From Centroberyx gerrardi (Eukaryota; Chordata; Actinopteri; Beryciformes; Berycidae), in assembly GCF_048128805.1 (NCBI RefSeq), contig NC_136010.1, positions 22,643,980 to 22,707,979 of the forward strand: a DNA stretch of 64,000 bases, in the 5' to 3' direction. The notes beneath the pieces were generated by a model that made no database searches, had not been told where the DNA came from, and saw only the letters and a list, made by a program, of their open reading frames with translations. The translations under genes were made by a program, and so were the position numbers. Below, in pieces: positions 23,258-35,754 of this stretch. Within the stretch, counting starts at the first letter, position 1, and every line of letters starts with the position of its first letter.

Positions 23258-25557
23258 ATGATGCTCTCAGTCCCTGCAGCCGGAGTTATTTTAATATTAG
23301 CTTGGATTTGTCCAGGTTACGCACTCTATTTCCACATAGGAGAGACGGAGAAAAAATGCTTCATTGAGGAAATTCCAGACGAGACCATGGTCATTGGTAA
23401 GCTATTGTTGGGTCCTTAGCTAACCTAGCTAGCTAGTTAGCTAGCAATGCTACGCTAACTCAAGATTCAGCTGGCTCCAGCAAAGATGCTGCATTCAAGT
23501 CCTATGGGAATGGCCGTCAGAAAAACTTGACATGAAAAGAGTTCACGGTGTTCAAACTCGTTAAAAAGTCGTCCAGACACCATGATTTAAGACTTCTGCA
23601 GACTTTTGTTGCTCCTGACCAGTCTTTTCACACATCCACTTAGTGATACATTTGGGTTCATGTTTTACAGCCAAAATAAATACTGTGTCAACCACAAACT
23701 AAAAATCCAGTGATCAGTTATCTCACACCATGACATTGTAAGAGATGGTTATCAAAAGATGACACATTTGATTAAAATTACTCATTTTGTTGGTTTTAAT
23801 AGAAATGCATATATCACTTCCTACACCTTCCCACATCCTTGTTGGTGACGTTAGAAATCTGGAATTCGTAGAAATCAGGGTTCATTGCCAAAACCCCGAG
23901 TGCACAAGTAGTATTTGCCACCTGAAATCTGACGTATTTTCAAGTCGTATTTACGACCTTAATGGTGTGATGAACGGTATTTTTAAGTAAGAAACTATCT
24001 ACCATCTTTCCCCTGTGATATGAATGCAGTAAGAGACAGCTGGGCCCACGTAGCCTAGTTGAATCTGATTGCCCCGCCCACACCGCACATCCTGCCTGAC
24101 GCACTGCTACAGGTGCAATGGCTTCAATAGTTTGTAGTTCAATAGTTAGTTACTTTAACCTACATGCCACATACTAACAGGGCTAAACACAAGTCACCCA
24201 GTGTTTTCTCACTTGCTGCCATCCTAAATCTAATTTTAAAATGGTGGTGTGTTATAAAGATGTTGATCTGGCTGTGGTATGTGGGACCGCAGTGGAAAAT
24301 TGTCAAATGAGGCATTAGCTAATAGTGAAACTAGGCATTTATCTGTAAATCTGCATTAATGTGAAAATTACACACATCTAATGAAGACGAAGCGAAACTT
24401 TAATCTCAATATCTTTCTAATAATCTCACTTCATACTGCATATGTCATATTCTCATTCATTTTCCGTTGTCTCAGTATGTTCACCTGCTGTTACTTTGCT
24501 TCTCATACTTCTCATTCATACATTTACGCTAAATATGTTTTCAAAATGCTGGCATTATCAGATGCATTATGTTTAATAATACTGATGGCTTCTGTTTGTG
24601 TCGTTGCATCTGTTTTACAGGGAAGTACAGGACTCAGCTGTGGGACAAGCAGACGAATTCCTTCCTCCCGGCCACCCCTGGTCTCGGGATGCATGTCGAG
24701 ATCAAGGATCCAGATACCAAGGTGAGGAAAGAAGGAGAAATATCAGGTATTAAACACACACGCACATACATACAAACATAATCTGATAATTTCTCTCTCT
24801 TATATCCCCTCCAGATTATCCTTTCTCGTCAGTACGGGTCAGATGGACGGTTCACCTTCACCTCCCACACTCCTGGAGAACATCAGATCTGTCTGCACTC
24901 CAACTCCACCAAGATGGCTCTGTTTGCAGGAGGAAAGCTGGTACGAGTCGAGTTGAGACATACATGGCTATTTGTACAAACTGGATTATCGTTTCCGTCC
25001 CCACAGAACACAAGCAAACACTCTGATTTTTTTTGAAATTACTCAAATCACACATTGACAATGTGTTTGTTGCATGTTTTGTTGCAGAGAGTGCATCTGG
25101 ATATTCAGGTCGGAGAACATACCAACAATTACCCAGAAATTGCAGCTAAAGACAAACTCACTGAGCTGCAGCTGAGAGTCCGACAGCTACTGGACCAAGT
25201 GGAGCAGATCCAGAAGGAGCAAAACTACCAGCGGGTGAGTGAAAAAACAAAATGTACAAGTATACCAAGGCCTGTAATAGAAAATGGTTAGCTTCTGTTC
25301 CAACTAATTGATCTGTAATTCACTAAATCTCCTTTGAAAGGGGTGCATGTTGCTTCTTATGCTGTTAAACCGCTGTAGTGACTGTGTGTGTGTCATGTCT
25401 TCCTCAGTATCGTGAAGAGCGGTTCCGCATGACCAGCGAGAGCACCAACCAGCGCGTCCTCTGGTGGTCCATCGCCCAGACGCTCATCCTCATCGTCACG
25501 GGGATCTGGCAGATGAAGCACCTCAAGAGCTTCTTCGAGGCCAAGAAATTGGTGTAA
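23258..25557 (+). CDS. tmed4: Transmembrane emp24 domain-containing protein 4 (p24 alpha family)
   Basis: TMED4 is a p24 cargo receptor cycling between ER and Golgi in COPII/COPI vesicles. Exons are 23258-23396, 24621-24721, 24815-24940, 25088-25234 and 25408-25557, phases continuous, 220 residues. The order is a signal peptide ([22 protein letters not shown]), the GOLD domain starting [20 protein letters not shown], a coiled coil ([19 protein letters not shown]), one membrane helix ([18 protein letters not shown]) and a short cytosolic tail FFEAKKLV carrying the FF and KKXX sorting signals. [15 protein letters not shown] and WSIAQT favour TMED4 over TMED9. An in-frame ATG at 23195 would add 21 residues, but it overlaps the CRE, so I chose the ATG that begins a clean signal peptide. 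Confidence 0.93.
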
Positions 25558-26845
25558 CGTCTGTTCGAGCGACATCAGGAAGCGGCCCGGACGCGTAATC
25601 GACAGACTTTACCGACCTGAAACGGAGAGACACACACCCGCAGCGCAGAAAACACCGGAGGAGAGACACGGCGTTGTTATCAGCCATAACGGGAACGCAG
25701 CTAAAAACCCAGTAGGAGCAGAATTAACCGAGACCGTTACCGATCCTGGGCAATTCTTTCTTTCCTTGTACATTTTTTAGATGCGCTGTTTTCTTTCCGT
25801 TAGAAACGACACAGTAGCACATCATTCCATTTGCCTTTCTTGTTGTGTTTGTTTCGTGTTATCTTGGCAACACTGAACATGTCATTTCCTATTTTCCTCT
25901 GCAAGAATAAGAGGAGAGGCACCATTAGCAACAGTAGTGAATTGTAATTATTCTTTGCCGTCATGCAGGAATGGAGATTATCTATTTATGAATGGGGATG
26001 TTTAGGCTAATATGGATAATAAATGAGTAGTTTGTTGGTATTAAGACTTGGGCAATATACAGAGAGTCTCACCTGCTTTTGTCACTGTGTTGGGGTTGCA
26101 TATAGTTTTCTTATTCCAGGTATTGTTACTTCTATCTATAGACCTTCAGTTGCGAATATCATATTGGCCTTGATTATCTAGATATCCGTTCTTCTGCCTA
26201 CTGTATATAGTTTTTAACTAGTGTCTGATTGCCTGTCCATTCAGTTAAGACAGGTCTGTAGATACAGTTTGTGATACCAGTCTTCTGATGACAGGATAAT
26301 AGGTTGTAAATAAGTGTAGCTTATTGACTCACATGTTCATTTTCTAATGCCTTTTACACGCAGAGTGAATGGTATGCAAGTCTTCAGGCTCATTTTTTTC
26401 AAGGATGTTACCAAGTTTTTGTTTCAACAGTGTCATACAACTTGTATTATTTATTATGCAGCCATGGCCAACGTTTTACCGCTGAGCTCAAGCCAAATTT
26501 ACCGCATTTACATCTGCTATTGCATTTAATCCAAGCTGGAAAGCAGTTTAATAATTTCGCAATTTTGTATTTTAGTTCCGGAATGGAGAAGGAATGGATT
26601 AGTTCCTCAAAATATGAACATTATCTGAAAAGAACATGAAGGTCAAGTGGTGGGTTCCTATCTTAACAAGGTTATCATTTTCCATGTTCAGATATTAAAC
26701 CTGAATCCAATTTTCAAGATGTGAAATACATTTGGGCATTCAATTGTCTGAAGGTCTTATAACTTACAGATGTTTCACTTTTCACTTTTTACTGTGGTTT
26801 GGATGTCACCTCCATGTGCTTAATAAAGAAACTTTGGCCAAACTG
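25558..26845 (+). other. tmed4: tmed4 3'UTR
   Basis: No gene lies between the stop and AATAAA at 26822-26827. The stretch is moderately AT-rich without named repeats, and two short open frames inside it have no family features. Confidence 0.7.
26822..26827 (+). terminator. tmed4: Poly(A) signal AATAAA of tmed4
   Basis: A canonical hexamer followed about 20 bases later by a GT-rich stretch (CTGTGTCC, TCTGTTTGT). Confidence 0.8.
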
Positions 26846-26928
26846 TGTCCATATCATCTGTTTGTACCACGTTTCCCTAAAGAGAGAAAAAATTAGACAG
26901 TGAGTGGAAGGTATTTTCAACAATAAAA

Positions 26929-26934
26929 TTTATT
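26929..26934 (-). terminator. plpbp: Poly(A) signal AATAAA of plpbp
   Basis: TTTATT on the plus strand, about 100 bases from the tmed4 signal. The two genes therefore end tail-to-tail with almost no spacer. Confidence 0.75.
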
Positions 26935-28056
26935 GCTTGGCTTCCCTCAAAGCCAGAATCCCAACAATGCTGAAACGCCTTGTTAAGACAGCAACCACAT
27001 ATCCAACCGCAAGGTTTGCAATCTTTTATCACTGACAATGAATGCACTTATCATGGTGACAGAAAAACACACTAATTTGACATCTTCGACTTTAAAGTTC
27101 TTACAATGGATTTCTTACAGTGGAAACCACAGCGACACTATCATAGCTGCAGTGTAAAAACCTACTCGAAAAGCATAAGACGAAATGGAATTGCCACTTT
27201 GCATAGGTTAATTCTTAATCTCTGTAATCTCCATCAGTGCACCAACAGAGTCACACCATAGCAATTACACAAGAACATTATACAGAAACAAAACACGTTG
27301 GCGTTCTTCAGATTTACTCTTGTAATTGTTAATATCAAGAATAGAAATTTGACCACACACCATACAAAATATCATTGACTCACAATACTATGTGTCATTA
27401 TAAAGGGAGAAATGTTTTATTAAACCAAGTCTTTTTTTCTGTTTTTTTTTTGGCTGTAGAACAAAAAACGGTACATGTCACTGTGTGGACATCCTGACCT
27501 CTGGGGCACTGTACACAGTCAAGCACATTTCAGCACTGTAACATCTTGGGGTGTAAATGAGGAGTTGGGTAGAAAAGCTCACATCATCGCAACAATAAAA
27601 TCCACACACTTCTTCACTATCCCATGTCTCTTCTGTGAGATAACTCCCTATTAGTTCAAGTCACCATGTTTTTAGTAGTTCTATTATTTGCACAAAATCA
27701 ATAAATCATGTAATTAGCCTTGTAAGTTAGAGCACTACGGGTTAATAATACCTACCAGAGATACTACTTAAAAAAAAAAAAAAAAGATAAAAACATCTCT
27801 GGACTGAGTGCCACCCTTGATGCTCAACAGAACAAAAAAAAGGGGCACACAGAAAAAGTGAATAGGATTAGGCAAATACACTTTTTAACATCATTTAAGA
27901 CATAATGCGGAAATTTGCGATCCTATAACTGCACGTGGCTTTCCAGAAAAAATTCCCCCTGCTCCGTCTCTCGGTTCAGTTTGTGTGCATGTTGTGAAGA
28001 GTGTTTTCCCCCCCCCATTTTTCTTAAAAGGTATTTTTAGGCGGGAGGTTGTGTTC
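26935..28056 (-). other. plpbp: plpbp 3'UTR
   Basis: About 1.1 kb between the plpbp stop and its poly(A) signal. It contains an A-run at 27771-27785 and a C-run near 28008-28016. No other gene or named repeat was seen. Confidence 0.65.
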
Positions 28057-31000
28057 TCAGTGTTCAGACACGGTGAGGTGCTGCATCTTCTTGGCGGCCT
28101 CCTCCGACACGACCTTTGACTTCTTCTCCGGGCTGGGGCTGGGAGTGTTGGCCGCGCTGTTGGGATACTCCCTGTTGCCGAATATGATGCTGCCCACTCG
28201 CACGTTGGTGGAGCCCACCTCGATCTTCAGCACGCGCACATGTAAGCAAAGGAAAGTACTTTAGTTCACACCCAAGACGGCAAAAGCGTGTTAATACTGA
28301 ATTTTTGATAAGCAGCGGTGTCTATAATAAAAGAGTACTGACTGTGGTTGAATGCATCAACCACATAAATAAGATATGCTGCGTGTGCTTGGCCTTGTAA
28401 GAGCTGATAAATGAGAGAGAGAATATGAGAAAGAATATAAGGAGTGGTACTCACCGCATGTTCAAAGTCTGTGGACATGCCCATGCTGAGCTCCACATCC
28501 TCCACTGGCAGCTTCAGACTGTCACACACCTCCTGTCTCCGGCTCAGCAGCATCTAGGAGATGGACACAGAGTTTTGTGATTTGCATTCGTTTTTATTTG
28601 GGTTTATATTCAAGTTGGAGTTCAGTTAGTTTTCAAATGGGATTTAGTTTCTACTTTTCACAAATGTTTGATTGAAGTTTTTATTGTATTTCATGTTGTT
28701 AAAAGTTGTAGTGTTTTGACTGTCATGAATAAGGATAATGTGCAGTCCAGTGTTAAAAAGTATGCAAAGTTGGAGAATTTGAATTAGTTAGAATTTCATG
28801 GTATGTATCAATGTAAAGTTAATAGATGTGTTTTTTTTTACTCATTTCTAGATATAAATCTCACTTATACGTCGTTTTTTCATGTGCTCCAGTTTTTAAA
28901 AAAAATTTTGGTTCAGTTTACCAGATTGTTTTTAAGCCTTAATGTTAGTCTAAGCTTTAGTCAACTACAATAATCTTGGTGCACACAGGCAAACATCATG
29001 TTACAATCATCTCATCATATCATGTTATAATACACAATTAAAAATACAGTTGCCTCAAAACAACCTCCATTCCAAATCGTTTTAGACGTCTTGCCGATAC
29101 CTGAAAGTCTGGGTTGGGGCCCTTGCTGAGGTCGTAGCCGTAGCGTCCGATGGTCATGAGTCCAGAGAAGTGCAGGGCGGTGCACTGGGACAGGATGTGC
29201 TTCACTGTGTTCACTGTTTCCTCTGGCGGTAGGCCGTGTTTACCTACAAGAAACATTCACACATCGGTGAAAAACTGATTTTTTTTGTGCATCATGTCTA
29301 TCAGAAAGACAGAAGCGGTCGGTGAGGAAAGAGGTGAACACTAACTCTGTTCTCCGCTGGTGTTGATCTGTACCATGATCTTTAACCTCTGTGTGCCGGC
29401 TGCTCTGAGACGCTGCCACGAGCTGTTCACCTTGTCGGCCAGCTTCACCGAGTCCACCGTCTCCACCATGAACAGGTTTGGCACACCTGGTCCAGGTCAG
29501 GAAGAACCATGAAGGATGAGATCCAAATGCAAGATTTAAGATATGATTCATTACTTCACGGCCATTATAGTTAGCAGCTCAGACTTAATAGCCTCTGATA
29601 TGGAACATTTTCCATACCACAATCAAACAATAAATGATCGCATCTAATGATAAAAGCATACAATCTACAAATAACAAATGACCACAACAAATAATGAATG
29701 CTCACATCATCAAATACTGAATACTCACGCCAAATAATGAAAGGCCAACCATCAAATAACAAATTCGATGAGGTTGTTTGTTAATTCATGCGTGGAGGGT
29801 TTTCTTTTCGACTTGTTCTTTTGTTATTTGATGGTTGGCTTTTCATTATTTGACGTCAATATTCAGTATTTGATGATGTGAGCATTCATTATTTGTTGTG
29901 GTCATTTGTTACTGAAGATTGTACCATTAGATTCGTTTTTTATCATTAGATGAGCATTTATTGTTGGATTGTGGCATGGAAAACATCCCATAATCTGCCG
30001 TCACATACAGCCACATCCAAGAAATACATGATTACGGACCAGAACCAGAAGTTCAGAGTTCAAATACTCAGTCGTCATCTGGATTAGTCTAGAGTCTGCT
30101 AATCCAGACAATAGTTTGGGGGTAAAAGTGGACAGGAAAGTTGACACATGCTCACCCAAAAGTTTGTTGACATTATTCTTCTGTAAATGGCCGATAAAAT
30201 GCCACTTGATTTCTGGACAAGATTCTAAAATCTGGATTGGGACAAAGAAACACTGTGAGGAAATTGTCACTTGATAGAGGTGGAAACAAATCATACGGAC
30301 CAAAAACACTTAAACCCACCTGAGGATCTGAAGCTTTGTCCACAAGCTCATTAACCTGGTGTGGGGACACAAGGATGCGGTCAGTCTCCATTTAACTTTT
30401 CCTTCCTTTCTTTATTGAGACATTAAGAAAGCTGGAAGGGTGTTTTCTACTCACATAGTTTTCTCCAAAGTTGCGCTGCCCTTGTCTGTAGGCCTCTATC
30501 ACCATCTCCGGGGGCTTCGTCTTGCTGACAGCCACCAGGCGGGGCGGCAGGGCCGGCAGCGTCTGAGGAAGGAGGGGAGGAAAGAGAGGCAATGAAACAT
30601 CATTTTTCATCTCTATCAATGAACGCATCAGGACAGGCGCTGGGTGTGTGATGCAGTGTGGTAGCCGAGGTCATCTTGCTCCAGGAGAACAGTGAGTCAT
30701 CCCTGTAAAAGATCATACAAAACAATGATGAATCTGGTGATAGTTTCTGGCTGCTGCCATGTTCAAAAGCTTACATCATGCAGTCAACCAATGATTAAGA
30801 CTTCCTCAGTTATAAGTGAGGCACACCTATCTGTGATAATTAAAAAGATGCTGTGCCATTCTTTGACCTAGATATCAACCTTGATGCTGTTTTCATGGAG
30901 GTTCATAACTGTAGTCTGTATATCTGTGCAACATGCGCATATATGCACTATGTACAGCACCTTTCTCAAAGCAGTGGTGTCTATTAATGAAGTTTCAGAG

Positions 31001-31450
31001 GTGGGAGGTTGGTCAAAAGCGTGGCCATGTAAATCAATACCCTACAACCAGCAGGCGTGCCAAAAGTGGCTTACTGACTTTACTAAGACTACATTTCCAT
31101 GCAGAACCTCGCATGCAGTGTATGTGCAAGCCTCCGTTCGATGATCCAACGCCCACGCGTGTTATGCTGCGGATCAAATCCATGCTTGATGGTATGGAAG
31201 TGCTGCCACAAGCCTGAGTGTCTCCCATCCAAAGGTTGAAGTGTTTGGCAGCCTTACATAACAAGTCGTGCAGCCGGAGCACGACTTGCCTAAACCCCGG
31301 GCTCTGCAGTGGACTCGCGGCTGCGGGGCTGCGGAGCGAAGCCGCCCGGGCTGCTGTTACCTTGGGCCGGCGTGCCGCCGCCTGGTTCACCCGGTCCACC
31401 ACCGACTGGAGCGCCTTTCCAACCTCCTCCGACATTCCTACTTTCCACAT
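28057..31450 (-). CDS. plpbp: Pyridoxal phosphate homeostasis protein (YggS/PROSC family)
   Basis: PLPBP is a PLP-binding TIM-barrel protein that buffers vitamin B6 in cytosol and mitochondria. It is not a classical enzyme. Exons on the minus strand are 31361-31450, 30455-30562, 30320-30355, 30156-30231, 29346-29486, 29101-29243, 28455-28553 and 28057-28224, 286 residues with intact phases. The PLP lysine is Lys44 in LVAVSKTKP (human Lys47). Other hallmarks are [75 protein letters not shown] and [13 protein letters not shown]. The start MWKVGMS was chosen because mammals begin MWRAGSMS. An in-frame ATG five codons later is possible. The C-terminal tail is polar and variable, as in other vertebrates. 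Confidence 0.95.
29601..29990. mobile_element. Palindromic MITE (390 bp hairpin) in plpbp intron 4, TA-flanked
   Basis: The left arm (about 29601-29765) and the right arm (about 29818-29990) are imperfect reverse complements. Shared blocks include CCACAACAAATAATGAATGC, TCACATCATCAAATACTGAA and GCCAACCATCAAATAACAAA. The loop is about 50 bp. Ends are TGGAACATTTTCCAT and, inverted, TGGGATGTTTTCCAT, flanked on both sides by TA, as for Tc1/mariner-type insertions. No ORF. The transcript would form a long hairpin. Confidence 0.85.
30563..31360. other. plpbp intron 1, nothing else recognised
   Basis: This intron has an open minus-strand frame running out of exon 1 (to about 31034) with no family resemblance. 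No named repeat was recognised. Confidence 0.5.
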
Positions 31451-31566
31451 ACCGTCAAACGACAACTACTGTGCGTAAGCAGAAAACGTCAGAAAACGTG
31501 ACACCGGTGACGATAGTCCGCTTTCAAAATAAAAGCCCTCGCTGCAGAGGAAAAAGCTGATATATG

Positions 31567-31582
31567 CAGCTAGCGCCCTCTA
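31567..31582. promoter_or_regulatory. CTCF-like motif upstream of plpbp
   Basis: TAGCGCCCTCTATTG is one or two bases from a common CTCF core in reverse orientation. It lies about 120 bases upstream of the plpbp start. Binding is unproven. Confidence 0.35.
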
Positions 31583-31677
31583 TTGTTCATACGTCAGCAT
31601 TTTAATCTTGCTGACATCCAAGAATAGGTGAATGTCTGACACTGAATCACTACCAGCTCCAGGTGCCTCCAAGAAGG

Positions 31678-31712
31678 CTGGTGTGTGTGTGTGTGTGTGT
31701 GTGTGGGGGGGG
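31678..31712. repeat. (TG)n followed by a G-run
   Basis: A TG run of about 26 bases is followed by ten consecutive G bases in the spacer between plpbp and snrpg. Confidence 0.9.
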
Positions 31713-31866
31713 GTTAAAAATATTTTTTCTACAGAGATTAATAAATTATCACATAATTATTACCCTCCCACCCAATCAAATGTTTGACTAAATTCTCATA
31801 CTGAGTGCATTACATTTTGGAGCTTGAACAAGAACTGTGTGGCTTAATTTTGGCTCCACCATAGCT

Positions 31867-32157
31867 CTGTGGTTCTTAACCTGGGGGTAGGGAGATAATT
31901 TATGGGATAGGAAAAACATTTCTAGCATACATATTTATGTGTATTTTTGCTTTTTTCTTGTTAAATACTGAATAGTTTTAAGCGCAGTGGTTTTAAGCCT
32001 CTAGGTCTCTGATTTTGAAATGAAAATGAAACAACCTGAAGAGAAAATTATTCTTTGGTTTAACTGTTCTCCACTCTGCATTATGCACACTTGTAACGAG
32101 GGTCGCTAGTAGGCATCGCTTTAAGGGGTCACGAGCCAAAAAGGTTGAGAACCTTAG
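31867..32157. mobile_element. hAT-type MITE with perfect 8-bp duplication
   Basis: The ends are CTGTGGTTCTTAACC and, inverted, CTAAGGTTCTCAACC. Both sides are flanked by CCATAGCT, an exact 8-bp target duplication. Internal GGGGTCACGAGCC near the right end is typical of fish and mammalian hAT MITEs. 291 bp, no ORF. Confidence 0.88.
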
Positions 32158-32372
32158 CCATAGCTAACAGCTCCAGACAGATATAAAACTAGTTCATATT
32201 ATCAATTAAAGTATCTTCCCTGCCATTATACTGTACAACCTGAAGCCATTTATCATTGCCATCGGTGTTCCAACAGAACATGGATATTTCAATAATTTGT
32301 CAATAACTGGCATGCAATATATACTGGAGGATGAAAGCAACAACACTAAATATAAAGAAAAACAGATAAAGG

Positions 32373-32378
32373 TTTATT
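32373..32378 (-). terminator. snrpg: Poly(A) signal AATAAA of snrpg
   Basis: TTTATT on the plus strand, about 200 bases past the snrpg stop. Confidence 0.7.
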
Positions 32379-32580
32379 CACAAGATTACACAATTCAAAA
32401 CATATCCAAACAAAAACATGTCTGTCAATGTAAATGAGATAGACATCTTACAATTCAAAGAAAACACATTTTCTTCATCTCTTTCAAACAAAAAAAAAAG
32501 GGAAAACCTACAAAAACGTCAATAAAAGAATGTAAAAGGTGTCGATCATTCCTTTCTCCATCAGCAGCCGCCTCCTTGTC

Positions 32581-34855
32581 TCATACTCTCTCCAAGGCCT
32601 CCAACATGATGATGCTGTTTCCTCTGATGACCTGTAAGAAACAAGACACAGAAGAGTTACACACTGCATTTACTGTATCTATTAAACAACAAACTTGATC
32701 CTCATCACACAAGACCCCTAAAAAAGTTCTGAATCTCAAACAGACTACCTGGTTAAGCAGAATAAATACGAGGCACGTGACAAATTCATAGAACTCGGGC
32801 AATGAAAAGACAAGAGTCGTCATCAGGGAAGTAGACACACTGTCCACAGGACAAGGCGGACGAGGCTGAGCAGATACTGACCACCATGCCGATGCCGTTC
32901 TGCTGTCCTCCTGGGCCCATCTCAAGACAGTCGTCCATCACCAGGTTCATGAAGGGGTCGAACCCTCGCAGGATGCCCTGCACATGTCTGCCTCCGTTCA
33001 GCTTCACTGAGGGGTAGAAAACACATCAGTCATGAACCATCTGCATATTTAGTTTAACCATTCTGTTTCTGTTCAGTTTTCAAGTAGACCTAAACAAAGT
33101 CCCACTCGCTTTGACATCCATTTCAAAGTTAGTGTTATGTTAATATAAGGCAAATGGACATGCCAATCAACCTAGCAGTAAGGATTGCGTCAATTATAGT
33201 TTCTCTGATGTTTTCTATTCTAGGCAACCTGATGATCATCAAACTTTAGTCTAAATAACTGTATATATTTTGTAGCACTCAACTTCTGATCACTGCCTCT
33301 CTTTCTTTATGTAGGAGAGAGAATCATATCACACTACATGCCGAAAATTTTGCAGTTTAATGTTGCCTTGCTCACGATACCACCACACATAACTCATACA
33401 ACAAAACTTAAAACTTTCCCCAAATCTTTAGGGTCCACTCAATACACTAAGCAGCACTTATTCCTATACATATAATCTTTGACAACTGCCTCATCAGCTA
33501 CTCCGTTCAGCCTTTCTCTTAAGTCCATCGATTCTGCAAGCACAAGCTTTTTAACAAGAAGCACCATATCTAAAGTGCGAACAGGTTGCTGCGTTAATGA
33601 CTAATGTTAATACTGTTAATGCATAGCTATCTTTTCTAAAGCTGGGGACACACAGCAGTGTCCATAGAGGATATTGGGCTGACTTCCACCAGATTTTTCC
33701 CACCCCCACAACCAGAAGGGGAAATCTTTATCGGAAGCTTGGTTGGGGCCAATGGTCGGCAAAGATCATCTGTTAGTGTGAGGCATTTATAGACTCAGTC
33801 TTAACAGGTCAACTGTGCCGTAGAATTCTGAGACCTCAAACGTATTTTACTCATAGTCTCACTTAGCTTAAAAAAAAACAGCCTGCTTATTGACCCTATA
33901 GAAGTATGTATGTATGAAATATCTCTGAATATAATATAAAGATAATGTGTTATATTGTACATACTTATGACTGCACTTATATGTAGGTGTGCCCTGTGAT
34001 TTGGGTTTGACCTGTGGTTGCCTTAGAACGAAAAAGATTAAAAACCACTGATGTGGGCTATAGAGATCAAAAATTTACTCCAAAAGCGGAGACCGCCAAC
34101 AGCCAATGAGAGCCGAGTTTACAGTGAGGTGAGGCGGAAAGAATATATTAAAAAAGTTTATTTAATTGATTTATTATTATAAAAGATAATGTGTACCTAT
34201 TTAAGATCCTTGAAATTAAAAATACGGAAACCTCTGTCAAACAGATTTAGACTAATTTCTGTGTGAGATGTCCCGTCCTTGCCCAATCATCTAGTGTGAG
34301 CAGATTAACGACGGAGGGATAAAAAACCTGTAAAATCCATCGTTAGATGTGTGATACAATGAGTTTTCAGAAACGACTAGGATTTTAAGTCTAGTATGTC
34401 CCCAACAAGATTCCTCTTGGCTCCGTCTGTCCCAGAACATAAACAGACAGCAGAGGTATGTGTTATGTAGTTTAGCTAGTCACAACAGGTTCAGGCTGTC
34501 GGGTGTAGCTACACATGGCAATTTTGAATAATGGATTTTGTACTCACACGAAAGCTTCTTGTCCATGAACCTGAAACAAAGAAAAGTACATTAGCTACAG
34601 AAGTATAGTCGGCGAACAGTTAACTGCCATAACCTCTCGTTTTTCATTCAGCAATGATAAGAGTCATGTCTTCTGACAGGCTAGCTAGTGTTAGCTTGCT
34701 TCCAATGCAAACAATGCAGCACGGCAGTCATTTAAGACACAATTAGACAAAGCATCGTTAAGACTAGAGGAAACCATCAGACTTACAGGACGAGGGTTTT
34801 AGTAAACAAGCTAGTGAACTTACTTCTTCAGCTCTGGTGGATGTGCTTTGCTCAT
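32581..34855 (-). CDS. snrpg: Small nuclear ribonucleoprotein G (Sm G)
   Basis: SmG is one of seven Sm proteins that form the ring on U1, U2, U4 and U5 snRNAs, so it is needed for splicing. Exons on the minus strand are 34824-34855, 34548-34570, 32882-33006 and 32581-32631, giving exactly 76 residues, the vertebrate length. The protein starts [20 protein letters not shown]. The Sm1 motif runs through [20 protein letters not shown] and the Sm2 motif is [15 protein letters not shown]. The acidic loop differs slightly from human ([20 protein letters not shown]). Exon 2 is only 23 bp and intron 2 carries a DNA transposon, so automated callers may miss the first two exons. Confidence 0.96.
33641..34412. 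mobile_element. DNA transposon remnant in snrpg intron 2, possibly with a nested insertion
   Basis: The left end CTGGGGACACACAGCAG and the right end (inverted) TTGGGGACATACTAGAC form imperfect inverted termini of a type common in fish. The interior contains TTAAAAACCACTG near 34040, which looks like the terminus of a second, hAT-like insertion. No ORF. Limits are approximate. Confidence 0.5.
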
Positions 34856-35754
34856 TTTGTCTTTATTTTCTAAAAGTTAACACAGAGTGGTTCGTCGGCT
34901 TTTCGTTTCACAAAACCGCGGAAGGAAAGCATGCGCCGATAGACAGGAAGTTCACCAGCGCGTTTCCATCTTAGATTTTATGGCGTTGTGTCTGCACAGC
35001 GCCGCCCTGTGGCCAGGAGGACACATAACTGATATGGATCATGGAAAATTTGTTTTCCACTGCTCTTTACTGAAACGTATACTACAAAATATAACTTTCA
35101 ATTTATATAGTATCGGAATTCTATTCTACAACATAAAAATAAAGACGGGGGTCAATAGATATGATTTAAATAAAAAGACAAGGAAAAGGAAAAAAAATTC
35201 AGAACAATCTTTTTTTTTTTTTTAATCAGGGAGGTTTTAGATACTTTAGATACTTTTAGTAGGGAGTCAACAAGAACTTTAACTTCACTGCAAAACAAGC
35301 AATAATAAGGTTTGATGTGTTAGTTGAGAATATGATTTTTCCAAAAAGACACAAAACCATGATTGTGTTATCAATGTCATGTGAAATAGATTCACTTTCA
35401 AGCCCATAAAAACTAGATCATGTTGCTGCTCTAAATGTGTGTCCAATCATAATGTAGACATGTCTTTGTGAATCACATTTGTTTGTTTCTATGTGTTTGC
35501 TGTGAATGTAGTTTGTTTGGATCATCAGTGATACACAGGCAAATACACAAGTGTAAACAGTGTAGTATAATCTGTTGAAACTATGCTTTGCAAATAAAAT
35601 AAGGGCAGAGAAAGGCGTTTCATGTGGAGAGCCTTCAGTAAAGATAAACAGGCCTACTACTGCTGTGAAAATGCACAATAGATTTGTGACTATGCTTGCA
35701 ATGTTGGCAAAATGAACACAAACAGAAAACATCTCATGAGAAAATCTTTTCTTT
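34856..35754. other. snrpg promoter and intergenic spacer
   Basis: Upstream of snrpg there is CCATCTT at 34967 (YY1 core on the minus strand) and a GC-rich GCGCCGCCCTGTGGCC motif at 34999 that resembles a CTCF site. A T-run lies at 35208-35223. No gene was recognised. Confidence 0.45.

Noticed and set aside
31034-31360. Minus-strand frame extending plpbp exon 1
   Set aside because: It runs past a good AAG|GTAACA donor into intron; conserved exon 2 joins in phase at that donor.
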